In this document: positions 1 to 9,400 of the stretch, in pieces
How positions within the stretch are numbered: position 1 is the first letter of the stretch
Layout of the letters: every line of letters begins with the position of its first letter
Notes under the pieces: generated by a model
What the model saw: only the letters and a program-made list of their open reading frames with translations
The model's database searches: none
What the model was told of the DNA's origin: nothing
Program-made: the position numbers and the translations under genes
From: UBA1801 sp035353395
GTDB taxonomy: Bacteria > Acidobacteriota > Holophagae > Holophagales > Holophagaceae
Length of the DNA: 64,000 nucleotides
Direction of reading: 5' to 3'
Assembly: GCA_035353395.1 (NCBI GenBank)
Contig: DAOPZL010000007.1
Span: 18,927 to 82,926 of the forward strand

Positions 1-303
1 ATCAATGGCGTCCCCTGCCACCCGATGTCGGCGCTGGACGAGATCGTGGCGCGCGAAGACATCCGCATCGGGGTGCTTTGCGTGCCCGGACCCGCGGCCC
101 AGCGGGTCACGGACCAGCTCGTGAAGGCGGGGATCCGGGGGATCCTCAACTTCGCGCCGGTGCCCATCCGGATTCCGCCGGGCATCGCGCTCGAAGAGAT
201 CGACATCACCAGCCACCTGGAAAGGGTGGCGTTCTTCACCACTCCTCACGCCACCTTGTCGAAAGGAGGACGGTCCGCCCGGGGACGACCCGTTGCGAGC
301 TAG
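1..303 (+). CDS. rex: Redox-sensing repressor Rex, C-terminal part (cut by window edge)
   Basis: The frame is open from base 1 and gives about 100 residues of the C-terminal half of a Rex-family repressor. Rex binds DNA when NAD+ dominates and lets go when NADH rises. The segments VPGPAAQRVTDQLVKAG and GILNFAPVPIRIP align almost residue for residue with the complete Rex encoded at 5362-6015. The N-terminal winged helix and the GxGxxG part of the Rossmann fold lie outside the window. The extreme C terminus (rich in Arg, Gly and Ser) differs from the other copy. It ends 154 bases before a hydB gene on the same strand, as the second rex sits ahead of the second hydrogenase set. So the genome carries two rex paralogs. 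The family call is certain; whether the gene is intact upstream cannot be seen. Confidence 0.9.
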   Translation: MNGVPCHPMSALDEIVAREDIRIGVLCVPGPAAQRVTDQLVKAGIRGILNFAPVPIRIPPGIALEEIDITSHLERVAFFTTPHATLSKGGRSARGRPVAS

Positions 304-457
304 TTGATCGCGACAATTGTCAAGTCCAGGTCGGACCTGCCGATCTAGGGGTAGTTTTGCGGGCGCATTCGCGCCTGGACGTGCTCTGGATCGAGTTAGC
401 CGCAGGTTTGCCAGATCAAAACAGGGGTAGTCCACCCCAATCCTAAGGGAGTCGATC
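304..457 (+). promoter_or_regulatory. Leader of the first hydrogenase operon, with several small inverted repeats
   Basis: This spacer between rex and hydB contains a perfect 10-base palindrome GACAATTGTC (312-321), CAGGTC-G-GACCTG (327-339), GGCGC-ATTC-GCGCC (362-375) and GGGGT-N5-ACCCC (424-438). The octamer GGGGTAGT occurs twice (348-355 and 424-431). The Shine-Dalgarno AAGGGAG lies just before the ATG at 458. No good match to the Rex operator TTGTGAA-N4-TTCACAA is visible here, unlike ahead of the second rex. The repeats may be regulator sites or RNA stems; their function is unknown. Confidence 0.35.
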
Positions 458-2641
458 ATGTCCACTTCGGTGACACAATTCTTCGAGGGCCTGCGGTCCC
501 GCGTGGCGGAAGCCACGGCCGAACGCAGGCTGCAAGAGAAGATCGTGATCCAAGTCGGTTCGGCTACGTGCGAGCACGCGGCGGGTTCGCTGGAGGTCAT
601 GGATGAGTTCGTCAAGCACGTGAAGTCGTCCGGCCGCCAGGACATCGTCATGCGCAAGACGGGGTGCACGGGGCGCTGCAGCAAGGAGCCCATCGTGGGC
701 ATCAGCGTTCCGGGCCAGCTGCCGGTGAAGTACGAGCGGGTCAACCGCGAACTGGTGCACAAGATCTTCACCAGCCACATCCAGGGCGGGGTTCCCGTCG
801 TCGAGAACGCGCTGGACGACAGCCTCTCGGAGATCCACAAGAGCGAGTTCATCTTCTGCGCCGGCATCCGCTGCGGCCTGGAAGGCGAGAACGTCATGAA
901 GGACAAGTTCGCCGAGAAGCTCAAGGCCCGCGTACCCCAGTACGAGAACATCAAGGTCTCCAAGGTGGGGTGCTTCGGCGCCTGCCGGCAGGAGGAACGG
1001 GGCAAGTGCCTCTTCATCATGCACCGGCCTTCCAAGTCGATCTACCGCATCCAGGCGGAGAGCGACCTGGACGAGATCATCGACAGCCACGTCCTGGGAG
1101 GCAAGCCGGTGGAGCGCCTCCTGGCGACCGACCAGATGGTCGGCAAGGACTTCTTCGACATGTACGGCGACGTGGCCTTCTTCAACCGCCAGAACCGGGT
1201 GGCCCTGAGGAACTGCGGCGTCGTGGACCCGGAGAGCTTCGATGAATACGTCGTGTACGGCGGGTTCAAGGCCCTCGCCACCGTGCTCTCCAAGCGGGAT
1301 CCCGAGTGGGTCATCAACGAGGTGCTGAAGGCCAGGCTCCGGGGCCGCGGAGGTGGCGGCTTCCCCACGGGCAAGAAGTGGCAGATGGCCCTCGGCCAGG
1401 AGGAGAAGACTCGCTACCTCATCTGCAACGGCGACGAAGGCGATCCCGGCGCGTTCATGGACCGCGGCATGCTGGAGTCCGATCCCTTCAACATCGTCGA
1501 GGGCATGATCATCGGGGCCTTCGCCATCCAGGCGCACAAGGGGTTCCTCTACATCCGCGCCGAGTATCCCCTGGCCATCAAGCGGATCCAGGGCGCCATC
1601 GACCAGTGCCGGGCCGCGGGCCTGCTGGGCGACGACATCATGGGTTCCGGCTTCGCCTTCGACCTGGAAATCCGGCTGGGTGCCGGCGCATTCGTGTGCG
1701 GCGAGGAGACGGCCCTCATCGCCTCCATCGAGGGCGAGCGCGGCCAGCCGGGCCTGCGTCCCCCCTACCCGGTGGTCAAGGGTCTCTGGGGCAAGCCCAC
1801 GTGCATCAACAACGTCGAGACCTTCGCCAACGTCAGTGCCATCATCAACTACGGCGGCGACTGGTTCGCGCGCCTCGGCACGAACGAGAGCGGGGGCACC
1901 AAGGTGTTCGCCCTGGCCGGGAAGGTGAAGCACACGGGCCTGGTGGAAGTGCCCCTCGGCACGTCGCTCCGGGACGTGGTCTTCGACATCGGCGGCGGCG
2001 TCCAGGACGACATTCCCCTGAAGGCCATCCAGACCGGCGGCCCGGCGGGGGGCTTCATCCCCGCCAAGTGGGCGGACATGGAAGTGGATTTCGCGCCCCT
2101 CGCCAAGGCCGGCTCCATCATGGGCTCCGGCGGCATGATCGTGCTCTCCGAGAACGACTGCATCGTCGACATCGCGAAGTTCTACCTCTCCTTCACCACG
2201 GACGAGTCCTGCGGCAAGTGCACGCCCTGCCGCGAGGGAACGACCCGGATGCAGGAGATCCTGGAGCGCATCACCAAGGGGACCGCTGAACTGAAGGACC
2301 TGGACAACCTGGAGCGGCTCGCCCGGCTCTGCCAGAAGACCGCCCTGTGCGGCCTGGGCCGTGCCGCGCCGAACCCGATCCTCAGCTCCCTGGAACACTT
2401 CCGGGACGAGTACATCGAGCACATCGTCGACAAGCGCTGCCGCTCCAAGAAGTGCGTGGCCCTGATCCGCTACGTCATCAACCCGGACCTCTGCATCGGC
2501 TGCACCGTGTGCGCCCGCAACTGCCCGGTGGAGTGCATCTCCGGCAAGCGCAAGGAAGTCCATGCCATCGACCAGGAGCGTTGCATCAAGTGCGGACAGT
2601 GCTTCCAGGTTTGCCGCTTCGACGCTGTCGAGCGGGGTTGA
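458..2641 (+). CDS. hydB: [FeFe]-hydrogenase NADH-binding subunit HydB (NuoF-like)
   Basis: This 727-residue subunit carries the FMN and NAD(H) site of a multimeric cytoplasmic [FeFe]-hydrogenase. Two tandem thioredoxin-like [2Fe-2S] modules come first (Cys38, 70, 74, then Cys134, 139, 172, 176). A NuoF domain follows with the glycine-rich GRGGGGFPTGKKW at about 296-308. Then come the 51-kDa-type [4Fe-4S] site CGKCTPC (Cys585, 588, 591) and a C-terminal two-cluster ferredoxin domain (CIGCTVCARNC and CIKCGQCFQVC). The ATG has a clear AGGGAG site. It heads hydB-hydA-hydC on one strand (33-base gap to hydA). In characterised trimeric enzymes such as that of Thermotoga maritima, this subunit exchanges electrons with NAD(H) and the complex couples ferredoxin and NADH oxidation. 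Bifurcation is inferred here, not shown. Two N-terminal modules distinguish it from the paralog at 6474, which has one. Confidence 0.9.
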   Translation: MSTSVTQFFEGLRSRVAEATAERRLQEKIVIQVGSATCEHAAGSLEVMDEFVKHVKSSGRQDIVMRKTGCTGRCSKEPIVGISVPGQLPVKYERVNRELVHKIFTSHIQGGVPVVENALDDSLSEIHKSEFIFCAGIRCGLEGENVMKDKFAEKLKARVPQYENIKVSKVGCFGACRQEERGKCLFIMHRPSKSIYRIQAESDLDEIIDSHVLGGKPVERLLATDQMVGKDFFDMYGDVAFFNRQNRVALRNCGVVDPESFDEYVVYGGFKALATVLSKRDPEWVINEVLKARLRGRGGGGFPTGKKWQMALGQEEKTRYLICNGDEGDPGAFMDRGMLESDPFNIVEGMIIGAFAIQAHKGFLYIRAEYPLAIKRIQGAIDQCRAAGLLGDDIMGSGFAFDLEIRLGAGAFVCGEETALIASIEGERGQPGLRPPYPVVKGLWGKPTCINNVETFANVSAIINYGGDWFARLGTNESGGTKVFALAGKVKHTGLVEVPLGTSLRDVVFDIGGGVQDDIPLKAIQTGGPAGGFIPAKWADMEVDFAPLAKAGSIMGSGGMIVLSENDCIVDIAKFYLSFTTDESCGKCTPCREGTTRMQEILERITKGTAELKDLDNLERLARLCQKTALCGLGRAAPNPILSSLEHFRDEYIEHIVDKRCRSKKCVALIRYVINPDLCIGCTVCARNCPVECISGKRKEVHAIDQERCIKCGQCFQVCRFDAVERG

Positions 2642-2674
2642 TTCTCCGTCCTCCATTGACCCAGGAACGAACCG

Positions 2675-4441
2675 ATGACTGAAACCATGATTCATCTCAC
2701 CATCGACGGAGAACCCCTCGAGGTCCCCGCCGGAACCACTGTCATGACGGCGGCGGAGAAGCTGGGCATCAACATCCCCAGGCTCTGCTACCACCCCGAC
2801 CTCAGCCTCGAAGGCGCCTGCCGGGTCTGCATCGTGCAGGTCGAAGGCTTCAACCACTTCATCACTTCCTGCAGCCAGCAGGTCTGGGAAGGCATGGTCG
2901 TGCAGACCAACAGCCCCCAGATCCGCCAGGCCCGCCGCGACATCGTGGAGCTCCTCCTGGACAACCATCCGAAGGACTGCCAGACCTGCGACCGCGACGG
3001 GAACTGCGAGCTGCAGCGCCAGGCCTACCGCCTGGGGATCCGCGAGCGCCTCTTCGAGGGCAAGCGCAAGGAGTTCCCCACGGACGAGAGCGGCAAGTCC
3101 GTGGTGCGCAACCCCGAGAAGTGCATCCTCTGCGGCCGCTGCATCCGCGTCTGCGCCGAGGTCCAGGGCGTCCAGAACCTGAGCCAGCACGGGCGCGGCT
3201 TCAACACCGTCGTGGGCCCCGCCAACCTGGGCCCCATGGACGAGAGCGCCTGCATCCAGTGCGGCCAGTGCGTGGCGGTCTGCCCGACGGCGGCCTTCCT
3301 CGAGAAGGACCACACCGAGCGCGTTTGGAAGGCCCTGAGCGGCGCCATCGGCAAGAAGCACCTGGTCGTGCACACGGCCCCCGCCATCCGCGCCACCATC
3401 GGCGAATGCTTCGGGCTCCCGATCGGCACCCCCGTGACGGGCCAGCTCGTGACCGCCCTGCGGCGCCTCGGCTTCGACGCGATCTTCGACACGAACTTCA
3501 GCGCGGACCTCACCATCATCGAGGAAGGCACCGAGTTCCTGAAGCGCCTGAACGGGGCGGGCCCCCTGCCGCTGCTCACCAGCTGCAGCCCGGGCTGGAT
3601 CAATTTCCTGGAGAAGTTCTACCCGGAGATGATCCCCCTCGCATCCACCTGCAAGTCCCCGATGCAGATGATGAGCACCCTGATCAAGACCTACTACGCC
3701 GAGCGGAAGGGCATCGATCCGAAGGACATCTTCGTGGTGGCCATCATGCCCTGCGTCGCCAAGAAGTACGAGGTCGATCGGCCGGAGCACGTGCTGCCCG
3801 ACGGGGAGATCGCCACGGACGCCGTGCTGACCACCCGCGAGCTGGCCTGGATGATCAAGTCCTACGGCATCGACTTCGTCAACCTGCCCGAGGGTGAATT
3901 CGACCGCCCGCTGGGCGTCTCCTCCGGCGCCGGGGACATCTTCGGGGCCACGGGGGGCGTGATGGAAGCGGCCCTCCGGACCGTGGCGGTCAAGCTTTCC
4001 GGCGAGGAGCTGGGTCCGCTGGTCTTCGAGGACGTGCGCGGCATCGTCGGCCTCAAGGAAGCCACGGTCACCATCGCCGGCAAGGAAGTCAACGTCGCGG
4101 TCTGCGATGGGCTCACCCACGCGAAGAAGGCCCTCAACTACATCAAGAGCGGGGAGAAGAACTACCACATCGTCGAGCTGATGGCCTGCCCCGGCGGGTG
4201 CATCATGGGCGGCGGGCAGCCCTATCCTCCCTTCTCGATGAACGTGCTGGATCCCGAACTGGCCAAGCTCCGCGCCAAGGCGCTCTACGACGTGGACGCC
4301 CACAAGCAGCTGCGCCGGTCCCACGAGAATCCCGCGATCACGAAGCTCTACGAGGAATACATCGGCGAGCCGAACGGCGAGCTGGCGCACGCCCTTCTCC
4401 ACACCCATTACCAAGCCCGCATGCCTAGGGGGATCCGGTGA
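2675..4441 (+). CDS. hydA: [FeFe]-hydrogenase catalytic subunit HydA, first copy
   Basis: This 588-residue catalytic subunit reversibly makes H2 at an H-cluster. It begins with a plant-type [2Fe-2S] domain (Cys38, 49, 52, 66). A His-ligated [4Fe-4S] site follows (His98, Cys102, 105, 111). Next are two ferredoxin-type clusters (Cys150, 153, 156, 160 and Cys193, 196, 199, 203). The H-cluster domain has Cys304 in TSCSPGW, Cys360 in MPCVAKK, and Cys505 and Cys509 in ACPGGCIMGGGQP, so all four cluster cysteines are present. In well-studied monomeric enzymes the first motif reads TSCCPGW, and the second Cys relays protons; here it is Ser305. The maturases HydE, HydF and HydG are not in the window. 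Its stop overlaps the GTG start of hydC by four bases, indicating translational coupling. Confidence 0.95.
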   Translation: MTETMIHLTIDGEPLEVPAGTTVMTAAEKLGINIPRLCYHPDLSLEGACRVCIVQVEGFNHFITSCSQQVWEGMVVQTNSPQIRQARRDIVELLLDNHPKDCQTCDRDGNCELQRQAYRLGIRERLFEGKRKEFPTDESGKSVVRNPEKCILCGRCIRVCAEVQGVQNLSQHGRGFNTVVGPANLGPMDESACIQCGQCVAVCPTAAFLEKDHTERVWKALSGAIGKKHLVVHTAPAIRATIGECFGLPIGTPVTGQLVTALRRLGFDAIFDTNFSADLTIIEEGTEFLKRLNGAGPLPLLTSCSPGWINFLEKFYPEMIPLASTCKSPMQMMSTLIKTYYAERKGIDPKDIFVVAIMPCVAKKYEVDRPEHVLPDGEIATDAVLTTRELAWMIKSYGIDFVNLPEGEFDRPLGVSSGAGDIFGATGGVMEAALRTVAVKLSGEELGPLVFEDVRGIVGLKEATVTIAGKEVNVAVCDGLTHAKKALNYIKSGEKNYHIVELMACPGGCIMGGGQPYPPFSMNVLDPELAKLRAKALYDVDAHKQLRRSHENPAITKLYEEYIGEPNGELAHALLHTHYQARMPRGIR

Positions 4442-4983
4442 GCTACTCCTGCCACGATACGACCGACAACTGGGAAGACGTCAAGACCAAGTGCGTGAGC
4501 GCGCTTCCCGAACACATCCTCAAGTACATCGAGGAACACAAGGGTGACGAGCATCCGGAGAGCAATCTCATCGTCATCCTGCAGATGGTGCAGCACCACT
4601 TCGGCTACCTCGGCCAGGAGCAGATGCACGCCGTCGCCCAGCTGGCCCAGATCCCCCTCGCCAAGGTGACCGGGGTCGCCACCTTCTACCACCTGTTCAG
4701 GCTCCAGCCCCGCGGGAAGCACATGATCAACGTCTGCATGGGCACCGCCTGCTACGTGAAGGGCGCGGACAAGCTCGGCCAGCGGCTCATGGACGAACTG
4801 GGCATCCAGTTCGGCGAGACCACGAAGGACGGGATGTTCTCCCTGGATGTCAGCCGGTGCCTGGGCACCTGCGGCCTCGCGCCGGTGATCATGGTGGACG
4901 GCCAGGTCTACGGGCCCGTCACGCCCAGCGAGGTTCCGCTCATCCTCGAGAAGTACCTCAAGAAGCCGAAAGTTCCCGCGTAG
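4438..4983 (+). CDS. hydC: Hydrogenase [2Fe-2S] subunit HydC (NuoE-like)
   Basis: This 181-residue thioredoxin-fold [2Fe-2S] protein is of the NuoE/HydC type and works as the small electron-transfer partner of HydB. The four ligands are Cys100 and Cys105 (CMGTAC), then Cys141 and Cys145 (CLGTC). An N-terminal helical region of about 85 residues contains the family segment VTGVATFYHLFRL. The start is a GTG at 4438 that overlaps the hydA TGA (GTGA), with a purine-rich AGGGGGA just upstream. It closes the first hydrogenase operon; a strong hairpin follows 29 bases after the stop. The protein is paralogous to the one at 6002-6487. Confidence 0.92.
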   Translation: MSYSCHDTTDNWEDVKTKCVSALPEHILKYIEEHKGDEHPESNLIVILQMVQHHFGYLGQEQMHAVAQLAQIPLAKVTGVATFYHLFRLQPRGKHMINVCMGTACYVKGADKLGQRLMDELGIQFGETTKDGMFSLDVSRCLGTCGLAPVIMVDGQVYGPVTPSEVPLILEKYLKKPKVPA

Positions 4984-5012
4984 CGCCGCGCCCCGCCAGG
5001 GCGGCGACACCA

Positions 5013-5046
5013 CCCCGGGCCTGGAGGGTGACCTCCAGGCCCGGGG
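5013..5046 (+). terminator. Hairpin terminator after the first hydrogenase operon
   Basis: A perfect 15-base-pair stem (5013-5027 with 5032-5046; arm CCCCGGGCCTGGAGG) encloses a GTGA loop. Only a short T-poor tail follows, so termination may need other factors. It separates hydC from the AT-rich rex promoter region. Confidence 0.75.
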
Positions 5047-5361
5047 TTCGTACGTACCTCTCCCCGGGCGGAGGACCCTCGAATCCCCAGGAAAAGCAGG
5101 GGAGGGAATGAAAATAACAATAGTTAATGGTATTTTGTTATAAAGATATTTTGATCTGAAATATATAAAATGCCGAATTATTCAAATGTCATCTTTGATG
5201 GCGCAAGATGGTTGCGTGGACAAAGATGTCATAAAAGTGCCCGGGCAGGGGGTGAATCTCTTTTCCGGGGATGAAAGCTGTTGACGTTTCAAAAGAGTTG
5301 GGTAGAGACTTGGCGTTACTTTGTGAAACGATGTGAAATCTTTCACATCACGAGGTCTCCG
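5047..5361 (+). promoter_or_regulatory. AT-rich promoter region of the second rex-hydrogenase operon
   Basis: After the terminator the base composition changes sharply: about 5107-5215 is AT-rich in a GC-rich chromosome, including runs such as GAAATATATAAAATG. This marks a promoter or regulator-binding zone. A possible -35 TTGACG lies at 5281-5286, with a weak -10 (TAGAGA) near 5303. Inverted repeats include TCAAA-N7-TTTGA (5182-5198) and GACA-N4-TGTC (5219-5230). The Rex operator annotated separately lies at its 3' end. I see no gene in these 315 bases. Confidence 0.55.
5331..5348 (+). promoter_or_regulatory. Rex operator (autoregulatory)
   Basis: The sequence ATGTGAA-ATCT-TTCACAT is a perfect inverted repeat with the 4-base spacer and TGTGAA/TTCACA core of the known Rex consensus TTGTGAA-N4-TTCACAA. 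It ends 13 bases before the rex ATG at 5362. An extra half-site TTGTGAAA begins ten bases upstream (5321-5328). Bound Rex here would block transcription of rex and the co-transcribed hydrogenase genes until NADH rises. Confidence 0.85.
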
Positions 5362-6015
5362 ATGCAAATCTCGAACAAGGTCATGAGCCGGCTCACGCGC
5401 TACCGCGCGCTGCTGACCGACTACTTCCCGAAGGACAAGAAGCACGTCTTCTCCCACGACCTCGCCGCCATGATGGGGCTGTCCGCCTCCCAGATCCGTC
5501 GCGACTTGATGTGCATCGGGTATTTCGGAGTCCCGCGCTACGGGTACGAGATCGCCGAGCTGGTCAAGCACATCAACGATGTCCTCGACGCCAGCAAGGT
5601 CCACCACGTCGCGGTCGTCGGGGCCGGCAATCTCGGCCGGGCCCTCATGACCTTCCTGGAAAGCCGGCGGGCCACGCTGAAGATCGTGGCCGCCTTCGAC
5701 GAGGATCCGGCCAAGGCGAACCGGGTCTACAACGGGGTCCCCTGCTACCTCATGGACCAGGCCGAGGAGGTGGTGAAGCGGGAGGAGATCCGGATCGTCA
5801 TCCTCTGCGTGCCGGGACCGGTCGCCCAGCGCGTCACGGACCGCCTCGTGAAGGTCGGCGTGAAGGGAATCCTCAACTTCGCGCCGGTTCCCATCCGCAT
5901 TCCAGTAGGGGTCGCTCTCGAGGAGATCGACCTGACCAGTGCTCTCGAACGAGTCGCTTTTTTCACCAATAACCGCGCCAACGCGCCAAAGGAGAAACGG
6001 TATGCCGACCGTTAA
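5362..6015 (+). CDS. rex: Redox-sensing transcriptional repressor Rex
   Basis: This 217-residue repressor has a full Rex layout: a winged helix (about 1-75, with SASQIRRDL as recognition region) and an NAD(H)-binding Rossmann domain (GAGNLG at 88-93). Rex represses fermentation and hydrogenase genes at low NADH/NAD+. The frame stays open upstream to 5281, but the ATG at 5362 (MQISNKVMSR) gives the normal family length, has a GAGG site six bases before it, and leaves the operator at 5331-5348 in the untranslated leader. The last 14 bases overlap the next gene. It is the first gene of the second hydrogenase operon and probably represses itself and that operon. Confidence 0.95.
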   Translation: MQISNKVMSRLTRYRALLTDYFPKDKKHVFSHDLAAMMGLSASQIRRDLMCIGYFGVPRYGYEIAELVKHINDVLDASKVHHVAVVGAGNLGRALMTFLESRRATLKIVAAFDEDPAKANRVYNGVPCYLMDQAEEVVKREEIRIVILCVPGPVAQRVTDRLVKVGVKGILNFAPVPIRIPVGVALEEIDLTSALERVAFFTNNRANAPKEKRYADR

Positions 6016-6487
6016 AAGCGTTGAGACCATCTTGAAGGAGCACCCGAACGCCGGGCGGGATCACTTGATTCCGATCCTCCAGGAGGTCCAGGAGTCCGAA
6101 GGATACTTGTCGCAGGAATCCATCACCCAGGTCGGGAAGGCGCTGAACCTGTCTTCCAGCAAGATCTTCGGTGTCGCGACCTTCTTCAACATGTTCCGCT
6201 TCCAGCCCAAGGGGAAGTACCACGTGATGGTGTGCCGAGGCACCGCCTGCCACGTCAAGGGGTCCGCGAAGTCGCTGGACATGGTGACCAAGACCCTCAA
6301 GATCCAGCCGGGCGAGACTACGCGGGACAAGATGTTCAGCCTCGAGACCGTGGCGTGCATGGGGGCGTGCGGACTGGCGCCCGTGGTGAACATCAACGGC
6401 CACTTCTACGCCAAGGTTTCTCCGATGAAGCTGCAGCGCATTCTCGACGAGTGCCGTGAGAAGGAGCAGACCCATGTCAACGCTTGA
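6002..6487 (+). CDS. Second HydC/NuoE-like [2Fe-2S] subunit
   Basis: This 161-residue thioredoxin-like [2Fe-2S] subunit has ligands Cys78 and Cys83 (CRGTAC) and Cys119 and Cys123 (CMGAC). It matches HydC at 4438 over its whole length, but its N terminus is shorter. The ATG at 6002 has an AAAGGAG site; the gene overlaps the rex end by 14 bases and the following fusion gene by 14 bases. This tight packing shows one transcript. The order here is C-B-A, whereas the first operon is B-A-C. It should pass electrons between the flavin subunit and other clusters of the second hydrogenase. Confidence 0.9.
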   Translation: MPTVKSVETILKEHPNAGRDHLIPILQEVQESEGYLSQESITQVGKALNLSSSKIFGVATFFNMFRFQPKGKYHVMVCRGTACHVKGSAKSLDMVTKTLKIQPGETTRDKMFSLETVACMGACGLAPVVNINGHFYAKVSPMKLQRILDECREKEQTHVNA

Positions 6488-9400
6488 TCAAGGATTCTGC
6501 TGGGACATCCCGGCGAAGCCCTCGCCGGAACTCCTGAATGCCCTCAAGGGCGGACCCTTCAAGTCCGTCTCGGGTGAGAAGCTCGAGGAACTGATCGCCT
6601 CGCTGCGCCGGGACACCGTCGCCAAGCCGGTGATCTACGTCGGGGCAGGGACCTGCGGCCTGGGCGCCGGCGCCGACAAGACGCTCGAGCAGATCAAGGC
6701 GTTCTGCTCGGCGAGGAACCTGGACGTGGAAGTGAACGAAGTCGGCTGCGTGGGCCTCTGCTCCGTCGAGCCGGTGGTGGACATCCAGATGCCCGGCCGC
6801 ACCCGCGTCGCCTTCGGGAACGTCACCGCCGACAAGGTGGACGGCCTGCTCGAAGCGTTCTTCGCGGGGACGATCCCCAGCGGCATGGCGCTCGGCCAGC
6901 ACCGCAACGACTGCCTGAAGCCCTACGACAAGATCGCCTTCCTCGACCAGCATCCCTTCCTCGCCATCCAGAAGCGTCTCGTCCTGGCCAACTCCGGCCT
7001 CATCGACTTCACGTCCATCGACGAGTACATCGCCCGTGGCGGCTATTCCGCGCTCTACAAGCTCCTCCACGGCAAGACCCGCCAGGAGGTGGTGACGGAC
7101 GTCGTGGCGAGCGGCCTGCGCGGGCGCGGCGGCGGCGGCTTCCCGACCGGGCGCAAGTGGCAGATGGCCCTCGACACGCCCAGCGACCAGAAGTACATGA
7201 TCTGCAACGCCGACGAGGGCGATCCCGGCGCGTTCATGGACCGCGCGGTCTGCGAATCCGACCCGCACCGGCTGCTGGAAGGCATGATCACAGGCTGCTA
7301 CGCCATCGGCGCCACCAAGGCCTACATCTACATCCGGGCCGAGTACCCCCTGGCCATCAAGAACCTGAAGATCGCCATCGCCCAGGCCAAGGAGTATGGC
7401 CTCCTGGGCCAGGACATCCTGGGCAGCGGGTTCAAGCTCGAGATCATCATCAAGATGGGCGCGGGCGCCTTCGTATGCGGCGAGGAGACGGCCCTGATGC
7501 ACAGCATCGAGGGCAAGCGCGGCATGCCGCGGCCCCGTCCCCCCTATCCGATCCAGTCCGGCCTCTTCGGCAAGCCCACGGTCATCAACAACGTGGAGAC
7601 CTTCGCCAACGTGCCTTCCATCATGCAGAATGGCGCCCAGACCTTCGCAGCCATCGGGACCGAGGGGTCCAAGGGCACCAAGGTGTTCGCCATGTCCGGC
7701 ATGGTCTATCGCACGGGGCTGGTCGAGGTCCCGATGGGCACGTCCATCCGCAGCGTCGTCTTCGGCGTGGGCGGCGGCATCCCGAACGCCAAGAAGTGCA
7801 AGGCCGTCCAGATCGGCGGCCCCTCGGGCGGCTGCATCCCCGAGGCGCACCTGGACCTGGCCTGCGACTACGAGGAGCTGAAGAAGTTCGGCGCCATCAT
7901 GGGCTCCGGCGGCCTCGTGGTCCTCGACGAGAACACCTGCATGGTGGACCTCGCGAAATACTTCATGGAATTCATCCAGTCCGAGAGCTGCGGGAAGTGC
8001 ATCCCCTGCCGTGAAGGCACGCGCCGCATGCTGGAGATCCTCAAGTCCATCACCCGGAGCCGCAGGAGCGAGGAAGGCGTCGAGACCCTCATCCGCATGA
8101 AGGGCGTGATGCTCCTCCAGGAACTGGGCGAGACGATCAAGCGCACCTCCCTCTGCGGTCTCGGCCAGACGGCCCCCAATCCCGTGCTCTCGACCTTGAA
8201 GTGGTTCCGGGACGAGTACGAGGCCCACATCTACGAACGCCGCTGCCCCTCCGGGTCCTGCCGCGAGCTCGTCGGCGCGCCCTGCCAGAACGGCTGCCCC
8301 GTCGGCACGGAAGTCTGGCGCTACGTGGCCCACATCGGCCGCGGCGAGTACGAGGAGGCCTACCGCGCGATCCGCGAGGTGAATCCCTTCCCGTCCGCCT
8401 GCGCCCGGGTCTGCCACCATCCCTGCGAGAACGTCTGCCGCTGCGGGACGACGGGCGGAGAGCCCATCGCCATCCGGCACCTCAAGCGCTTCGTGGTGGA
8501 CCACGTCGATCCGTCCGCCTACAAGTACGCGATCCGGACCCGGCCCAACGCCCCGCGCGTGGCGATCATCGGTGCCGGTCCCTCCGGACTCACGGCGGCC
8601 CACAGCCTCTCCATCCTGGGCTACAAGGTCACGGTGTTCGAGAAGGAGGCCAAGGCCGGCGGCATGCTCGTCGCCGCGATTCCGGAGTACCGCCTCTCCC
8701 GTCCCACGCTCCAGAAGGAGATCGAGTCCCTCCTCAACGGGAACGTGGAGATCAAGTTCAACCAGGCCCTCGGCAAGGACTTCACCCTCGAGAGCCTCAA
8801 GAAGGACGGCTACAGCGCCATCTACTTGGCCATCGGCTCCCACCGCAGCAAGAAGTTCCCCCTCCCCGGGGACAACGTGGAAGGCATCCTGCCCGGCATC
8901 CAGTTCCTGAAGGCCTACAACCTGCACGGCACGGAACTGGGCAAGGGTCGCGTGGGCATCATCGGGGGCGGCAACAGCGCCATCGATGCGGCCCGCGTGG
9001 CCATCCGGCAGAAGGACGTGGACTCCGTGACGATCTTCTACCGGCGCACCCGCAACGAGATGCCCGCCTACGCCGAGGAGATCGAGGCGGCCCTGGAGGA
9101 AGGCGTCAAGCTCGAGACGCTGGTGATGCCCATCAGCATCAAGTCCGCCAACGGGAAGCTCACCGGCCTGGAGTGCCAGCGCAACGAGCTGGGCGAGCGC
9201 GACGAGAGCGGGCGCGCCCAGTGGGTTCCCATCCCGGGCAGCGAGTTCGTCACGGCGGTGGACACCCTGGTGGTGGCCATCAGCGAGGAACCGGAACTGG
9301 AAGTCTGCGGTGACCTCAAGGCAAGCCGCCAGGGCTTCCTGGCGGTCAATCCGGAATCCTGCGTCACCAGCGAAGCGGGAATCTTCGGCGGCGGTGACGT

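Noticed and set aside
1..303. Rex copy as a pseudogene
   Set aside because: The visible part has no frameshift or stop and keeps the family motifs; it is simply cut by the window edge.
443..4414. Long open frame on the minus strand across the first hydrogenase operon
   Set aside because: It is the mirror of hydB/hydA in GC-rich DNA; its translation is low-complexity (Val, Asp, Gly, Ala, His) with no family motif. The same applies to 6477-11507 and 15202-18840.
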